Positions 53,235-61,614 of a stretch of DNA of 64,000 nucleotides are shown here, piece by piece (the stretch's first letter is position 1; each line of letters starts with the position of its first letter). Location of the stretch: assembly GCA_021776175.1 (NCBI GenBank), contig JAJFGJ010000008.1, forward strand, positions 1 to 64,000, written 5' to 3'. The notes beneath the pieces are model-generated. The model ran no database searches. It saw nothing but the letters and a program-made list of their open reading frames with translations, and had not been told where the DNA came from. The stretch comes from Kiloniellaceae bacterium. Lineage in GTDB: Bacteria > Pseudomonadota > Alphaproteobacteria > Kiloniellales > J153. The translations under genes were made by a program, and so were the position numbers.

Positions 53235-54530
53235 ATGATCCCGCGTTACAGCCGACCCGAAATGACCCGGATATGGGAACCCGAGAACCGTTTTCGTATC
53301 TGGTTCGAGATCGAGGCCCACGCCTGCGACGCCCAGGCCGAACTTGGCGTCATCCCCAAGGCGGCGGCCGAAGCGGTGTGGGAGAAAGGCGCCTTCGAGG
53401 TCGCGCGCATCGACGAGATCGAGCGCGAGACCAAGCACGACGTCATCGCCTTCCTGACCAACTTGGCCGAGCACATCGGCGAGCCGGCGCGCTTCGTGCA
53501 TCAAGGCATGACCTCCTCGGACGTGCTGGATACCTGCCTCGCGGTCCAGCTCGCGCAGGCCGGCGATCTGCTGCTGGCCGGGATGGACCGCTTGCTGACC
53601 GCGCTGGAAACCCGCGCGCGCGAGCACAAGACGACGCTGTGCGTCGGGCGCAGCCACGCCATCCATGCCGAGCCCACGACCTTCGGGCTCAAGCTGGCCG
53701 GCCACTACGCCGCCTTCGCGCGCGGCCGCGAACGTCTGGTCCAGGCCCGGGCCGAGATCGCGACCTGCGCCATCTCCGGCGCGGTCGGCACCTTCGCCAA
53801 CATCGACCCGGCGGTGGAGCGCCACGTCGCCGCCAAGATGGGCCTGAAGATCGAACCGATCTCGACCCAAGTCATCCCGCGCGACCGCCACGCCGCCTTT
53901 TTCGCAACCCTGGGCGTGATCGCCGCCTCGATCGAAAACCTGGCGACCGAGATCCGCCACCTGCAGCGCACCGAGGTGCGCGAGGTCGAGGAATTCTTCG
54001 CGCCGGGGCAAAAGGGCTCCTCGGCCATGCCGCACAAGCGCAATCCGGTCTTGAGCGAGAACCTGACCGGCCTGGCCCGGGTGGTGCGCGCCGCCGTCGC
54101 CCCGGCCCTGGAGAACGTGACCCTGTGGCACGAGCGCGACATCTCCCACTCCTCGGTCGAGCGCGTCATTGGGCCGGACACGACCATCGCCCTCGATTTC
54201 TCCCTGCACCGCCTCGCCGGCGTGATCGAGAAGCTGCTGATCTACCCGCAAGCCATGCGCCGCAACCTGGACCGCCTGGGCGGCCTGGTTCATTCGCAGC
54301 GGGTTCTGCTCGCCCTGACCCAGGCCGGCATGAGCCGGGAAGCGGCCTACGCCACGGTGCAGGAAAATGCCATGAAGGTGTGGGCCGGGGACGGCGGCTT
54401 TCTTAGCCTGCTCAAGGCCGATTCCGGAGTCGCGAAGTACCTGGACGCGGACGCGCTCGACTCATGCTTCGACGAAACCGCCCACACCCGCCACGTGGAC
54501 ACGATCTTCGCGCGGGTTTTTAAACGGTAA
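53235..54530 (+). CDS. purB: Adenylosuccinate lyase
   Basis: The enzyme catalyses two purine-pathway eliminations, on SAICAR and adenylosuccinate. The 431 residues include [14 protein letters not shown] at the start, [23 protein letters not shown] (catalytic His zone) and the superfamily signature [11 protein letters not shown]. Full length. It stands about 120 bp after the deiminase-like gene and is separate from the other pur genes in this window (58-64 kb). Confidence 0.95.
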   Translation: MIPRYSRPEMTRIWEPENRFRIWFEIEAHACDAQAELGVIPKAAAEAVWEKGAFEVARIDEIERETKHDVIAFLTNLAEHIGEPARFVHQGMTSSDVLDTCLAVQLAQAGDLLLAGMDRLLTALETRAREHKTTLCVGRSHAIHAEPTTFGLKLAGHYAAFARGRERLVQARAEIATCAISGAVGTFANIDPAVERHVAAKMGLKIEPISTQVIPRDRHAAFFATLGVIAASIENLATEIRHLQRTEVREVEEFFAPGQKGSSAMPHKRNPVLSENLTGLARVVRAAVAPALENVTLWHERDISHSSVERVIGPDTTIALDFSLHRLAGVIEKLLIYPQAMRRNLDRLGGLVHSQRVLLALTQAGMSREAAYATVQENAMKVWAGDGGFLSLLKADSGVAKYLDADALDSCFDETAHTRHVDTIFARVFKR

Positions 54531-55345
54531 TATAGGCGACCATCAGCAATCTCACCGCACAGCGCGGGGCCGCGAATCATTGCCGCATAGCGTGCCGCCT
54601 GCGGCGTCCACACTTGGTGGCGATTTGAATCGACCCAGGTTTCATATGCGAGCCAACATATACTTCAACCTGGATTTTCCAGATAGACCTTAATTTCCGT
54701 GCCTTGGACTCCTGCCCAGATATAGGAATCAATATCCTACACCCGCCCTGGGGATCGGCCATGGCGAACCTGATGGGTGAAGCAAAAGTCAAGCTTTCTG
54801 GGTTGATTTCGACCGGTGCATGAAGCTTGGATTCTATGGCCGCTATGCACCTTTCCAATTGGCCTTGGTTGCCGTGCCAAGGAGCTCGATCCAGAGAATC
54901 TTGGCCTAGATTGATGATCTACGGTGAAAACTGGTTCCGACAGAGGCCGACAAAATTCACGGTGAAGCCAAAACACGGGGATAGGTGTGTCTATATAGCG
55001 AATCAACTGGCCGAATGAGCATCTAAAACAGACCGGTCGCAAAAGTTTTTTGTGAATGGCCACCAGTATACCCCGTTTAGGGCATGACAAATTATTTATT
55101 AGTTAACTAAATGTGGAGATTCCGGGGAAACCCTGTTCAAACTGTTGTTGTGAAGACGCTCGTAGGAGGTGGGACTCTATTTGCACAAGTGCTGGTTTGA
55201 CTTACGGTTGAATCTTATAACTACTACCTGTTTCGCAAACACTTTTCGGTTCGTCACCTTGTGCACTTCCGCCTCAGACGATTGTTGCATGCACAGCAGC
55301 TTCATTTCCGGACACGGAAATGAAGCCAACCAATAAGGTGGGGAT
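54531..55345. other. Long intergenic region at the left edge of an A+T-rich island
   Basis: About 815 bp in which base composition shifts from G+C-rich to A+T-rich. Short ORFs occur on both strands (for example 54577-54858 minus) but show no domain, signal peptide or convincing ribosome site. An A+T-rich stretch near 55085-55115 (TTATTTATTAGTTAACTAAAT) may contain a promoter for the gene at 55346. I see no tRNA, att-like repeat or transposase. Confidence 0.4.
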
Positions 55346-57184
55346 ATGGGCACGTTTATCATGGCGGCCGCGATCACATTCTTGGCAATGATCTTCTGGC
55401 CATGGAAACATTTACCGAACAACACAACTCACGTGCCTTACAAATTACTTCGGTCTATTATTACACTTTCTCTGTCTATCTGTCTTCTCTTACTCACATC
55501 ATGGGCTATCCAAGGCTGGAGTATGCCTTATGCAGAACAATTACACTTTAGGCTTGAACAGATCGTGTATTCACGAATCTCCCAGGTCTTTTTCGGGATC
55601 GGGTATGGCCTTACACTTTGGTATGTATTTGATATTTTCTATCTAAAAAAGAAGAAACTGAAAAAATCATCGCTCAACCTAAGCAAGGAGCATCACTACT
55701 GGCTTGCCGGGTCATTAATTACTTTCCTTTTATTTGGCATAGCGGCACCACAAATAATTGAACGGATTGGGTCTATAAAAGATATAAATTCTAAGGCAAT
55801 ACAAGTCAGCTTCTCCAATACCGAATCGCACGCAATATTTTCGGATAATATCACTGACAATAGATCGGCAGTAATAACCAATAGCTTTAGTGTACTATCT
55901 AACCTTCCACATCGGATACAGCAGGATATAATTTATATCGAAGAAGTAGAGATATATCTGAAAAATCAAGAATTATCTAAATTTGATCAACGCGGTGCTG
56001 TACCGAACCAGGGTGGTACCTTTCAGAAAGAATTGGAGAAAGAGTTAGATTCTCTCCGCGCGCTGGTAAAGAAAAAAAAGCAGGCAGTCAAATTCATGGA
56101 ATATGCTATGTTACCAGTGACGCTTTGCGCGGAAGAAGCACGAACCCAATTAGTCGATATTGCTCTCATACGGCAGAAGATAAGGCCATTTTTCTTCGAA
56201 CTTTGGAAAGTGATAAAGCATCCAAAAATAATTACAGAATCTAATGGTTCGGAAAAGCAAAACATATACAATAATCTTCTAGATGAACAAAAAAAGGCAA
56301 TGGACGATATTGCGGAATTGATCACTATTCTTAAGAATTGCCCTCCTTATCCAGACAATCCTTATCCAGACAATCCTTATCCATACAATTTACTAGTAAA
56401 TATTTTGGATGAGCCTAACTTTGTCGCAGGAATTGCCAAAGTGCTTGCCTTTAACAATAACTTTAACGCGGCCATAGATTTATTATCTGATCCAGATTTA
56501 GACGATGATTTTTCTCCGAACTACAATTATATATTATCAAATATGCTATTTAGCCGGCAAAGAGAAGCCGATGAATTTGCCAAACCAGCCTTTGGACTCT
56601 TGAAATTTTTTATGAACCAGAAAAATAAGATCGATGAAGTAAAGGCCGAATTGAATGAGCAAAAAAAGAGCCTGAACCAAGACGAAGAGGCTGAAGAGAC
56701 CGAGTTGTCCAAGCGATCGGATTATTTAGAGGATATTGGGGAGCGCGCAGACAATGCGTTACTAATCGTGCATAACATGTTTGCTTACGGAACAGCACAA
56801 GCGGTTGCAGCAAATGACCGATCGGCGGAAAAATGGTGGATCAAAGCGCAAAATAGTGCGCAGCATCTTAATGAATTATTGGAAAAAGACTCGTTAAAAA
56901 GCAATCTGATGCCACTAGTTAGAAGAGCAAATATACTAGATACAATTTCATATGTAAGTATAGTACGGGAAATAAAGAAACCGCTGTCTAATATAAATTA
57001 CCTGAGAATCCAGGAGGCTCGAGATACCCTCCATCAGGCAGAGGAAATATTGATTTCAGAAATCGAGAAGAATGAAGAGATTAAGAAACCGCAATCCGAT
57101 GAATCTAATTTACTGAGAAGCAACATCGCAACTATTCGTCGGCATCAAGAAATTACGAGAACCCTCCTATCGGGCCGTGAATGA
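55346..57184 (+). CDS. Unrecognised membrane/coiled-coil protein of an A+T-rich island (612 aa)
   Basis: Three or four hydrophobic segments lie in the first 135 residues (about 4-18, 36-55, 77-92, 114-130) with a Lys-rich loop KKKKLKKSS between. A long, largely helical soluble region follows with charged heptad-like stretches (about 225-250, 425-465, 570-590), a threefold P-Y-P-D-N repeat near 333-347 and an acidic loop DDDFSPNYN. No cysteine cluster, ATPase or nuclease motif is apparent. Codons are strikingly A+T-rich compared with all neighbours, suggesting recent transfer. AAGGTGGGG precedes ATG 55346. The function is unknown. Confidence 0.78.
   Translation: MGTFIMAAAITFLAMIFWPWKHLPNNTTHVPYKLLRSIITLSLSICLLLLTSWAIQGWSMPYAEQLHFRLEQIVYSRISQVFFGIGYGLTLWYVFDIFYLKKKKLKKSSLNLSKEHHYWLAGSLITFLLFGIAAPQIIERIGSIKDINSKAIQVSFSNTESHAIFSDNITDNRSAVITNSFSVLSNLPHRIQQDIIYIEEVEIYLKNQELSKFDQRGAVPNQGGTFQKELEKELDSLRALVKKKKQAVKFMEYAMLPVTLCAEEARTQLVDIALIRQKIRPFFFELWKVIKHPKIITESNGSEKQNIYNNLLDEQKKAMDDIAELITILKNCPPYPDNPYPDNPYPYNLLVNILDEPNFVAGIAKVLAFNNNFNAAIDLLSDPDLDDDFSPNYNYILSNMLFSRQREADEFAKPAFGLLKFFMNQKNKIDEVKAELNEQKKSLNQDEEAEETELSKRSDYLEDIGERADNALLIVHNMFAYGTAQAVAANDRSAEKWWIKAQNSAQHLNELLEKDSLKSNLMPLVRRANILDTISYVSIVREIKKPLSNINYLRIQEARDTLHQAEEILISEIEKNEEIKKPQSDESNLLRSNIATIRRHQEITRTLLSGRE
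56344..56388 (+). repeat. 15-bp tandem repeat, three units, inside the 612-aa gene
   Basis: The unit TCCTTATCCAGACAA occurs twice and then once with one change (CATACAA). In frame it encodes repeated NPYPD segments, so unit gain or loss keeps the reading frame. Confidence 0.9.
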
Positions 57185-57695
57185 ATAGGAAGGCTAGTGC
57201 GGTGGCACTGAAGTACGTGGCGTATATGTAAGGGCTTGCAGGTTTCTCGGCTAGGCGCGCGTCCGCCGCGACGTCGCACCGCAAGGGGCGCACGACGACG
57301 ACCGAGAGGCCGTAACAGCAACGCAATTATCAGATGCTGCCGGTCTTTATTATCTCTCGTGCTATCACTTCCAGTGTAGAGAACTGTGATAAAGCAATAG
57401 CCAGTCCTATGACAAATAGCTTGAATTTATTACTTTTCATAACGTTCTCCGTAGATTCCAGTAAAACCCTACGCGCCCATGAACAACACTGTCAAGGTGC
57501 CAATCATGAAAGAAGGATCTGTCCGCTTGAACATGGTCGCTGAAAATCATTAATAATTGGGTAAATTATACATTCCTAATATATGAAACAATGATGCTCC
57601 TCACACAATGTGAAAAACAGTGAAGATGCGCGTTTTCTGAGCGTATTAAGCCCAATCGGCAGCGTTGCGAGACGCAGTCAGACCCAGCCGCCCAG
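57185..57695. other. Intergenic region at the right edge of the A+T-rich island
   Basis: About 510 bp of mixed composition: a G+C-rich patch near 57245-57315 within otherwise A+T-rich DNA. It contains a possible small peptide gene on the minus strand (57330-57440). The remainder shows no supported gene. Confidence 0.4.
57330..57440 (-). CDS. Possible secreted small peptide (36 aa)
   Basis: ATG 57440 is preceded by GGAGA at ideal spacing. The product has a basic start (MKSNKFK), a hydrophobic core (LFVIGLAIAL) and a short tail ending IAREIIKTGSI, the layout of a signal peptide with almost no mature part. The tail resembles the beginning of small Cys-rich secreted peptides of alphaproteobacteria, so this may be a truncated relic; a +1 shift after the stop would read cysteine-containing sequence. 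Too short to be certain. Confidence 0.35.
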   Translation of the reverse strand: MKSNKFKLFVIGLAIALSQFSTLEVIAREIIKTGSI

Positions 57696-58016
57696 CTATT
57701 CGTCCATTATCTGCTGCTTGGCGGCGTCGGTGAGTTCGTCCATCTTGTTGCGCAGGCGGTGGGCGCTCATATTCACGGTCTTGGTTTCGAAATCGGCCAG
57801 GACCTTGCGCAGTACATCCTCGTCGCCGGGCTCGTCGAAATCGGAAGAGATCACTTCCTTGGTATAAGCCTCGGCGTCGGCGCCCGAAAGGCCCAGCAAT
57901 TCCGCCGCCCAGATGCCCAACAGCTTGTTACGCCGCACCTCGACCTTGAACTGCAACTCCTGATCGTGCTTGTACTTGTCCTCGAACGCCTTTTCGCGCT
58001 TATCGAAGCTGGTCAT
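57696..58016 (-). CDS. DUF1476 protein, alphaproteobacterial F1-ATPase zeta (inhibitory) subunit
   Basis: This 106-residue, highly charged helical protein begins MTSFDKREKAFEDKYKHDQE, with LGIWAAELLGLSGADAEAY and VLRKVLADF later, matching DUF1476. The family includes the zeta subunit that inhibits ATP hydrolysis by alphaproteobacterial F1FO-ATPase. ATG 58016 has AGGAGG nearby; the open frame upstream is antisense to the NRDE gene and not homologous. Its usual place beside the purC/purS/purQ/purL cluster is conserved here. Confidence 0.88.
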   Translation of the reverse strand: MTSFDKREKAFEDKYKHDQELQFKVEVRRNKLLGIWAAELLGLSGADAEAYTKEVISSDFDEPGDEDVLRKVLADFETKTVNMSAHRLRNKMDELTDAAKQQIMDE

Positions 58017-58157
58017 AAGGTGGAGCCTCCTGCTATTGCCGTCGTCCCGGCCCGCCCGGTCGGGGACGGAATGCAGGACGTTATATCTACTTAGTTCAGA
58101 TAGGCAAATCACCGCGCCCCCGCAACACCTTCCAAGCCGGAAAGAACGAAAGCCGCC

Positions 58158-58943
58158 ATGTGCACCCTGGTCGCCCTGCACCGCCCCGGACATCCTTGGC
58201 CCCTGATCCTGGCGGCCAACCGGGACGAGATGCGCGACCGGCCCTGGCGCCCCCCAGGCCGCCATTGGCCGGACCGGCCCCATACGCTCGCCGGCCTCGA
58301 TATGCTCGGCGGCGGATCCTGGCTGGGCATAAACGATTGGGGCGTGGCCGCGGGTATTCTCAACCGGGCCGGATCGCTCGGCCCGCGAAAAGGCAAGAGC
58401 AGCCGGGGCGGACTTGTCCTCGCCGCCTTGGAGCACCGCGACGCCTCGGGCGCGGCCACGGCCATGACCCGCGCCGCGCCCGGCGACTACCGCAGCTTCA
58501 ACATGGTCATCGCCGACCGGCGCACCGCGTACTGGGTGCGCCACCGCGCCGAGGCGCGAAAACCCGGCGACAGGACCCCCGAGATCGAAGCCTTCGAGCT
58601 GCCGGTGGGCTTGTCCATGCTGACCGCCCACGATCGCAACGATCCCGAGAGCGCGCGGGTGCGAAGCTACCTGCCCCGTTTCGAGGCGGCCGTGCCGCCG
58701 GACCCGCGCCGGGGTACCTGGGGCGCCTGGAAACGCATCCTGGCCAGCCGCCGCTTCGATCCCGCCGATGGCCCGCAAGGGGCCATGACGGTGGCCACCG
58801 AAAGCGGTTTCGAAACCGTCTCGAGTTCCCTGATCGCCCTGCCCGGCCTGCCGCAAAGCGCGCGCGCCAAGCCGGCGGGGCCAATATGGATGTTCGCGCC
58901 GGGCCGCCCCGACCGGACGCCCTTCGAGGAGATCCAAATTTAG
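58158..58943 (+). CDS. NRDE (TANGO2-like) family protein
   Basis: This 261-residue protein opens MCTLVALHRPGHPWPLILAA then NRDEMRDRP, the family's defining N-terminus in which Cys2 follows the initiator Met as in N-terminal nucleophile hydrolases. GSWLGINDWG and NRAG segments follow. The biochemical role is unclear. It is divergent from DUF1476 and precedes purC by 121 bp. Confidence 0.85.
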   Translation: MCTLVALHRPGHPWPLILAANRDEMRDRPWRPPGRHWPDRPHTLAGLDMLGGGSWLGINDWGVAAGILNRAGSLGPRKGKSSRGGLVLAALEHRDASGAATAMTRAAPGDYRSFNMVIADRRTAYWVRHRAEARKPGDRTPEIEAFELPVGLSMLTAHDRNDPESARVRSYLPRFEAAVPPDPRRGTWGAWKRILASRRFDPADGPQGAMTVATESGFETVSSSLIALPGLPQSARAKPAGPIWMFAPGRPDRTPFEEIQI

Positions 58944-59064
58944 CACCTTGGGACTGGGGACCCGGGGCCGCGATTGTACGGGCCCTAACCAATTGCTATG
59001 ATCCAGCCTGCGGCCCCTGGGGTGTTCCTTTGGTTGGCGCGGCGGTTCCCAGGAGGGGGGTAAA

Positions 59065-59826
59065 ATGCGACGCAGGCGTATCCACGAAGGCAAGGCCAAG
59101 GTCATGTTCGAAGGCCCGCAGCCCGGCACGCTGGTCCAGTATTTCAAGGACGACGCCACCGCTTTCAATAACGAGAAACGCGGAACCATTTCCGGCAAGG
59201 GCGTGCTGAACAACGCCATTTCCGAATACCTGATGCTTCGCCTGGCGGAGATCGGTGTCCCGACCCACTTCGTGCGCCGCCTCAATATGCGCGAGCAGCT
59301 CATTCGCGAGGTGGAGATTATCCCGATCGAGGTCGTGGTGCGTAATGTGGCCGCCGGGTCGATCTCGAAACGCCTGGGAATCGAAGAAGGCACGCCCCTG
59401 CCGCGGCCGATCATCGAGTACTATTACAAGAAGGACGAGCTGGGCGATCCCATGGTCTCGGAGGAGCACATCACCGCCTTTGGCTGGGCCAGTAACCAGG
59501 ACCTCGACGACATGGTGCCGCTGGCGCTGCGCGTGAACGACTTCATGTCGGGCCTGTTCCTGGGTGTTGGACTACGGCTGGTCGATTTCAAGCTCGAGTT
59601 CGGCCGCCTCTGGGAGGACGACGAGATGCGCATCGTCGTGGCCGATGAGATCAGCCCGGATTCATGCCGCCTATGGGATATCAAGACCAACGAGAAGATG
59701 GACAAGGACCGCTTCCGGCGCGACCTGGGCAAGGTCGAGGAAGCTTATCAGGAGGTGGCCCGCCGCCTGGGTGTGTTACCTGACACGATCCCGGCGGAGG
59801 GAACCCGGCCAACCCTGGTCACGTGA
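59065..59826 (+). CDS. purC: Phosphoribosylaminoimidazole-succinocarboxamide synthase
   Basis: The enzyme makes SAICAR from CAIR and aspartate with ATP. The 253 residues include the early [15 protein letters not shown] motif, [16 protein letters not shown], the family signature [15 protein letters not shown] and VDFKLEFGR, then [14 protein letters not shown]. Typical length. It is preceded by GGAGGGGGG. Confidence 0.95.
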   Translation: MRRRRIHEGKAKVMFEGPQPGTLVQYFKDDATAFNNEKRGTISGKGVLNNAISEYLMLRLAEIGVPTHFVRRLNMREQLIREVEIIPIEVVVRNVAAGSISKRLGIEEGTPLPRPIIEYYYKKDELGDPMVSEEHITAFGWASNQDLDDMVPLALRVNDFMSGLFLGVGLRLVDFKLEFGRLWEDDEMRIVVADEISPDSCRLWDIKTNEKMDKDRFRRDLGKVEEAYQEVARRLGVLPDTIPAEGTRPTLVT

Positions 59827-59854
59827 GGCGCGGGGGTCGCGCGCGTCTTATTCC

Positions 59855-59888
59855 GGAAAATACCGTATTCCGAGAAATACCGTATTTC
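59855..59888. repeat. Two tandem palindromic units built on AAATACCGTATTT
   Basis: The first unit is GGAAAATACCGTATTCC (59855-59871); the second is a perfect palindrome with a central C, GAAATACCGTATTTC (59874-59888). The shared ATACCGTAT cores are 17 bp apart. They lie 28 bp after the purC stop and just beyond the end of the convergent small ORF. They could act as a bidirectional terminator or as an operator. Confidence 0.6.
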
Positions 59889-59895
59889 GTGAAAT

Positions 59896-60153
59896 TCAGT
59901 CTTTTTTGCGCGGCTTCTCGGCGGGCGTTTCGGGTTCGTTGACCCAGACAACGTGGGGCCGGGAAATTCGGCCCTGCCGCCGAAGGATCGCGGCCACGGT
60001 GCCGGACACGCTGCCGGGCGATAATCGCGGTGGCGCCGAGTCGTGCGCGACCGGCAAGGCCCCGTTCATGACCAGGACCTCCTCCAGCGCCCTCAGCGGC
60101 TTAAGCAGATATGGACTAACCACCGGTTCCCTCGAACTTGAAATAAATAACAA
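59896..60153 (-). CDS. Hypothetical small protein convergent with purC (up to 85 aa)
   Basis: The frame starts with TTG at 60153. An internal ATG at 60069 is preceded by GGAGGAGG at good spacing and would give 57 residues. The sequence contains LLKPLRALEEVLV, then SPGSVSGTVAAILRRQGRISRPHVVWVNEP and a Lys-rich end. G+C-rich third positions look coding. I do not recognise a family. The 3' end lies 7 bp from the palindromic units. Confidence 0.4.
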   Translation of the reverse strand: MLFISSSREPVVSPYLLKPLRALEEVLVMNGALPVAHDSAPPRLSPGSVSGTVAAILRRQGRISRPHVVWVNEPETPAEKPRKKD

Positions 60154-60562
60154 CTAATGAATAACCTAGCGATCCGTACACCATTTGGCAAGTATTAGGT
60201 TTTTATTCTTGTGGATGACGTTGTGGACAAATACCCATCTAAATGTCGTTAAGCACAAATAAACGCACACACTTTGTTAAATCCGGGAGAGTTCCGGCCG
60301 GCCGGCATACGGCTAATTGTCTCTTAAGTAAGTTATTATTCCTAACGCCGGAACGAGCCTGCGGCGAGGTCTGGGAAAGCCTGGGGTTTTGCCGCGCGCC
60401 CCGGTCCCCGGCCCCGCGCGCGGCCGCCCGCCCGGCGCGGCCATCTTCGGCCCAGGCCTTCTTGTCACGCACCGGGGCGGCGGCTAGATTGCGCGCCCCA
60501 GCCCTTCGCGACTCCATGCGAGACTCCAGGGGCATCGCCGCGTTTCGGGAGAAGCCGTCCCC

Positions 60563-60805
60563 GTGAAAGCCCACGTTCACGTCACCCTTAAACCGGGGGT
60601 CCTCGACCCCCAAGGCAAGGCCATCCATAAGGCGCTATCCGGCCTCGGCTTCGAGGGTGTCGAGCAGGTGCGCCAAGGCAAGGTGATCGAGCTTGAACTA
60701 TCGGAAACCGATCCAGCAAGGGCCCGCGAGAGTTTGCGCGATATGTGCGAAAAGCTGCTGGCCAACACCGTGATCGAGAATTACGCCATAGAACTGGACG
60801 TTTAG
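60563..60805 (+). CDS. purS: Phosphoribosylformylglycinamidine synthase subunit PurS
   Basis: This 80-residue small subunit bridges PurL and PurQ. It shows KAHVHVTLKPGVLDPQGKAI and GFEGVEQVRQGKVIELEL, the family pattern. It starts with GTG 60563. It is 104 bp upstream of purQ, with an extragenic palindrome in the gap. Confidence 0.93.
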   Translation: MKAHVHVTLKPGVLDPQGKAIHKALSGLGFEGVEQVRQGKVIELELSETDPARARESLRDMCEKLLANTVIENYAIELDV

Positions 60806-60847
60806 TGCCGCCGAAACTTCAGATTGCCGAGGTGAACCCACATCATG

Positions 60848-60892
60848 CTTCGACAAGCTCAGCATGAGGACCTCACCCTGAGCCTGTCGAAG
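60848..60892. repeat. Extragenic palindromic element between purS and purQ
   Basis: Imperfect inverted repeat: CTTCGACAAGCTCAGCATGA-type left arm (60848-60869) and CCTCACCCTGAGCCTGTCGA-type right arm (60871-60892). This CTTCGACA-GCTCAG-GTGAGG element recurs widely in alphaproteobacterial genomes as an intergenic repeat. Inside the pur operon it would fold in the mRNA just before the purQ start. Confidence 0.8.
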
Positions 60893-60909
60893 GGCGAGGC
60901 CCGCACGAA

Positions 60910-61614
60910 ATGAAGGCGGCAGTCATCGTCTTTCCCGGATCGAATTGCGATCGCGACGTGCAGGTCGCGCTGGCCGAAGCCATGGCGCGCCACGCCCCGG
61001 GCACCGCCCCGGTCATGGTCTGGCACAAGGACGCCGATTTCGAGAAGGTCGATCTGATCGTCCTGCCGGGCGGTTTTTCCTATGGCGATTACCTGCGCTG
61101 CGGCGCCATGGCCGCGCAATCCCCGGTCATGAAGGAGGTCGTGGGCCGCGCCGAAAAGGGCGTGCCGGTGCTGGGGATCTGTAACGGTTTCCAAATCCTG
61201 ACCGAGGCCGGGCTCCTGCCCGGCGCCCTGATCCGCAATGCCAGCCTGAAGTTCGTGTGCCGGGACGTGAACCTGCGCGTCGAGACCGGCCAGAGCCTGT
61301 TTACCAGCCGCTATGAGCAAGGCCAGACGATCCGCGTTCCCGTCGCTCATCACGACGGCAACTACATCGCCGGCGGCGAAGACGTGGCGCGCCTGGAAGA
61401 CCGGGGCCAGATCGCCTTTCGCTATTGCGATCCCGAGGGCGCCTTGACCGGACCCTCGAACCCCAATGGCTCGGCCGCCAACATCGCGGGCGTGTTCAAC
61501 GAAACCAAGACCGTGCTGGGCCTCATGCCGCACCCCGAGCGCCTGGCCGACCCGGCGCTGGGCGGCACCGATGGCCGGCCCATGTTCGACGGCCTGGTCG
61601 AGGCCCTATCGTGA
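60910..61614 (+). CDS. purQ: Phosphoribosylformylglycinamidine synthase subunit PurQ (glutaminase)
   Basis: This 234-residue class I glutamine amidotransferase has [18 protein letters not shown], the nucleophile Cys in [11 protein letters not shown], and the later His-Glu pair in MPHPERL. It supplies ammonia for PurL. The stop overlaps the purL GTG start (GTGA). Confidence 0.95.
   Translation: MKAAVIVFPGSNCDRDVQVALAEAMARHAPGTAPVMVWHKDADFEKVDLIVLPGGFSYGDYLRCGAMAAQSPVMKEVVGRAEKGVPVLGICNGFQILTEAGLLPGALIRNASLKFVCRDVNLRVETGQSLFTSRYEQGQTIRVPVAHHDGNYIAGGEDVARLEDRGQIAFRYCDPEGALTGPSNPNGSAANIAGVFNETKTVLGLMPHPERLADPALGGTDGRPMFDGLVEALS

Larger units (their letters stand above)
59827..60562. other. Region between purC and purS with palindromic repeats and a possible small gene
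   Basis: About 735 bp: two tandem palindromic units at 59855-59888, a small minus-strand ORF (below), an A+T-rich stretch near 60140-60260 that may carry divergent promoters, and a G+C-rich leader before purS. Overlapping ORFs at 60239-60628 and 60243-60566 oppose each other and look spurious. Confidence 0.4.

Noticed and set aside
54577..55090. Overlapping minus-strand ORFs in the gap after purB
   Set aside because: No ribosome site, domain or signal; coding look is poor and they overlap each other in different frames.
60239..60628. Opposed ORFs upstream of purS
   Set aside because: Both run into the purS start region on opposite strands, with no homology; probably chance frames in a G+C-rich leader.
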